This document shows positions 63,057-64,000 of a stretch of DNA of 64,000 bases, one piece after another. The position numbers and the translations under genes were made by a program. The notes under the pieces were generated by a model. The model worked only from the letters and a program-made list of their open reading frames with translations, was not told where the DNA came from and did not search any database. Positions within the stretch are counted from its first letter, which is position 1. Every line of letters begins with the position of its first letter. Origin of the DNA: Gordonia desulfuricans NBRC 100010. GTDB taxonomy: Bacteria > Actinomycetota > Actinomycetes > Mycobacteriales > Mycobacteriaceae. The stretch is from assembly GCF_001485495.1 (NCBI RefSeq), contig NZ_BCNF01000037.1:45472-109471 (forward strand). Reading direction: 5' to 3'.

Positions 63057-63527
63057 GATGTTTCCTGTTCTCTCGGATGACCGGCGATCTGCGGCCGTAC
63101 TACTTGGACGCAGCGGGACGCCGTTTGGCTCCCCTGGATTCCGCCGGAATTCCGTCTCCCGCCGAGATCTGCCGGGATTCGACTTCGGCCCCCCGTCCGC
63201 CTCAGGTGCGCCCGATGGCGTATTCACCTCGGAGACAGGGCAAACCGACGTGTGCGGATCTCCCACGACAGCATCGGGGCAGATCGCCGGGGCAACGAGT
63301 CCGTGCTACGGTCCGAGTTAGGGTTACCTAAGAGAACTGGTACCCCCTACCCCCGAGGAGCGAGCGACGATAGTACAAGGAAGCCAATGAATCTGGCTAT
63401 GAATGGAAGAATCCGAACAGTGGCGTAGTTGGCAGGGTCCCGCTGAAATGGAATCAGCAAGATGCCGTGTGGGAAGTTGCGTCAACGTACGCTGGCGACG
63501 ACTCGAAGGATTGGGGAGGTTGCGCTC
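63057..63527. other. Intergenic region upstream of the pilin genes
   Basis: About 470 bp without a supported gene. It contains an IdeR-like inverted repeat (63313-63331) and, from about 63370 to 63480, a stretch noticeably richer in A and T than the rest of the window. No tRNA, integrase or insertion sequence is recognised. Confidence 0.5.
63313..63331. promoter_or_regulatory. Possible IdeR/DtxR-like iron box
   Basis: The inverted repeat TTAGG GTTA CCTAA sits in a 19-bp stretch matching the IdeR consensus TTAGGTTAGGCTAACCTAA at 13 positions, with the right half near perfect. It lies 257 bp upstream of the pilin start and 197 bp upstream of the small gene. Confidence 0.35.
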
Positions 63528-63875
63528 GTGGCTACGCCTGATCTAGACGCGCTGCGCCGATTGGTTCACACGATATTCAATCCGGACGGCGGCACAACCC
63601 CTGAGTCCGTTCTGACCGGCGCCGCGCTCAGGGAGTTCTCGAGCCTCGACACCCTCTTCGGGCTGTTGGTGTCGGGGGTCGCGGCACAGGGCGAGCGCAC
63701 CTCGTACAACGACTACATGTGGGTCGTTGCGGAAAACGTTGCAAGCGCGCGGGTATCGGTCGTGAGGATCGCACCTCCACCAGCGTCGGCTTCATTCGCA
63801 TTGAACTTCGTCATGACCGAGACCGGGTGGATGATCGCCGCGCTCGACCGCGTGCGTCCGCTGGTCGTCGATTAG
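63528..63875 (+). CDS. Small conserved-looking protein, unknown function
   Basis: 115 residues, soluble, from GTG 63528 with GGAGG 8 nt upstream. Features: LDALRRLVHTIF near the start, FSSLDTLFGLLVSG in the middle, and a C-terminal beta hairpin-like FALNFVMTETGWMIAALDRVRP. No family recognised. Codons are somewhat less GC-biased than elsewhere, which may indicate acquisition. It faces away from the pilin genes. Confidence 0.6.
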   Translation: MATPDLDALRRLVHTIFNPDGGTTPESVLTGAALREFSSLDTLFGLLVSGVAAQGERTSYNDYMWVVAENVASARVSVVRIAPPPASASFALNFVMTETGWMIAALDRVRPLVVD

Positions 63876-64000
63876 AACCCGGTAGCGACTTCGTTAAAGT
63901 GGCCGTGACGGTACGCGTATAGGTATATGCGCCGGGGCCCCGGGACGCTTCCCACGTTCACCACACACCGATCGGCGGGGTCGGTGCCCAACTTTGCCGG

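Noticed and set aside
63077..63331. 84-residue plus-strand frame upstream of the pilin genes
   Set aside because: Arg/Pro-rich composition, no ribosome site, overlaps the putative regulatory region.

Overview
The window is high-GC DNA (about two thirds G+C by eye) from an actinobacterium of the order Mycobacteriales. Several blocks match the M. tuberculosis Rv3631-Rv3656c neighbourhood: a PpgS-type glycosyltransferase with its DUF2304 partner, galE, a DUF6541 membrane protein, holB, a membrane adenylate cyclase, topA, an Rv3647c-like protein, a cold-shock protein, an MrfA-type helicase and Tad pilins. A secreted protein resembling those labelled GjpA in Gordonia makes a Gordonia-like genome the best guess. 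This is inference from gene content and order; no 16S rRNA is present.

Layout. 1-5900: end of a nitrate reductase operon (narI, narK), an exporter, a catalase and a nitroreductase. 5965-6132: a 21-bp tandem repeat. 6137-14905: envelope sugar genes (two GT2 glycosyltransferases, DUF2304, rmlC, rmlA, rmlB, galE, DUF6541) plus an alpha/beta hydrolase. 14973-19841: two MFS transporters, a GntR regulator and malic enzyme. 19932-29761: a region bounded by an intact and a decayed copy of the same carbinolamine-dehydratase/VOC gene. Between them lie an ASCH protein, an AraC pseudogene and a TetR-controlled CoA-ester operon (ketosynthase, acyl-CoA ligase, two enoyl-CoA hydratases, a racemase-like enzyme, a reductase). 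A tRNA-Thr gene adjoins the decayed copy. 30062-37207: DUF1272, thioesterase, TetR, phosphoribosyltransferase, sulfurtransferase, a small acidic protein and a NitT/TauT-type ABC importer. 37285-47370: conserved core (holB, cyclase, topA, Rv3647c-like, cspA, helicase). 48090-54651: a DeoR-linked ABC importer with two phosphoester hydrolases. 54694-60496: a lipoprotein and two convergent large LuxR regulators. 60576-63056: a secreted Thr/Pro-rich protein and the pilin end of a Tad locus. The last kilobase is less GC-rich and holds one small unknown gene.

Working together: the rml genes make dTDP-rhamnose for the arabinogalactan linker. GT2/DUF2304/galE/DUF6541 probably supply and use polyprenyl-phosphate amino sugar. 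The TetR operon looks like import-free activation and processing of a branched or unsaturated acid as its CoA ester. Many genes have a TANNNT -10 box only 6-7 nt before the start codon, so leaderless transcription appears common and was used to choose several starts.
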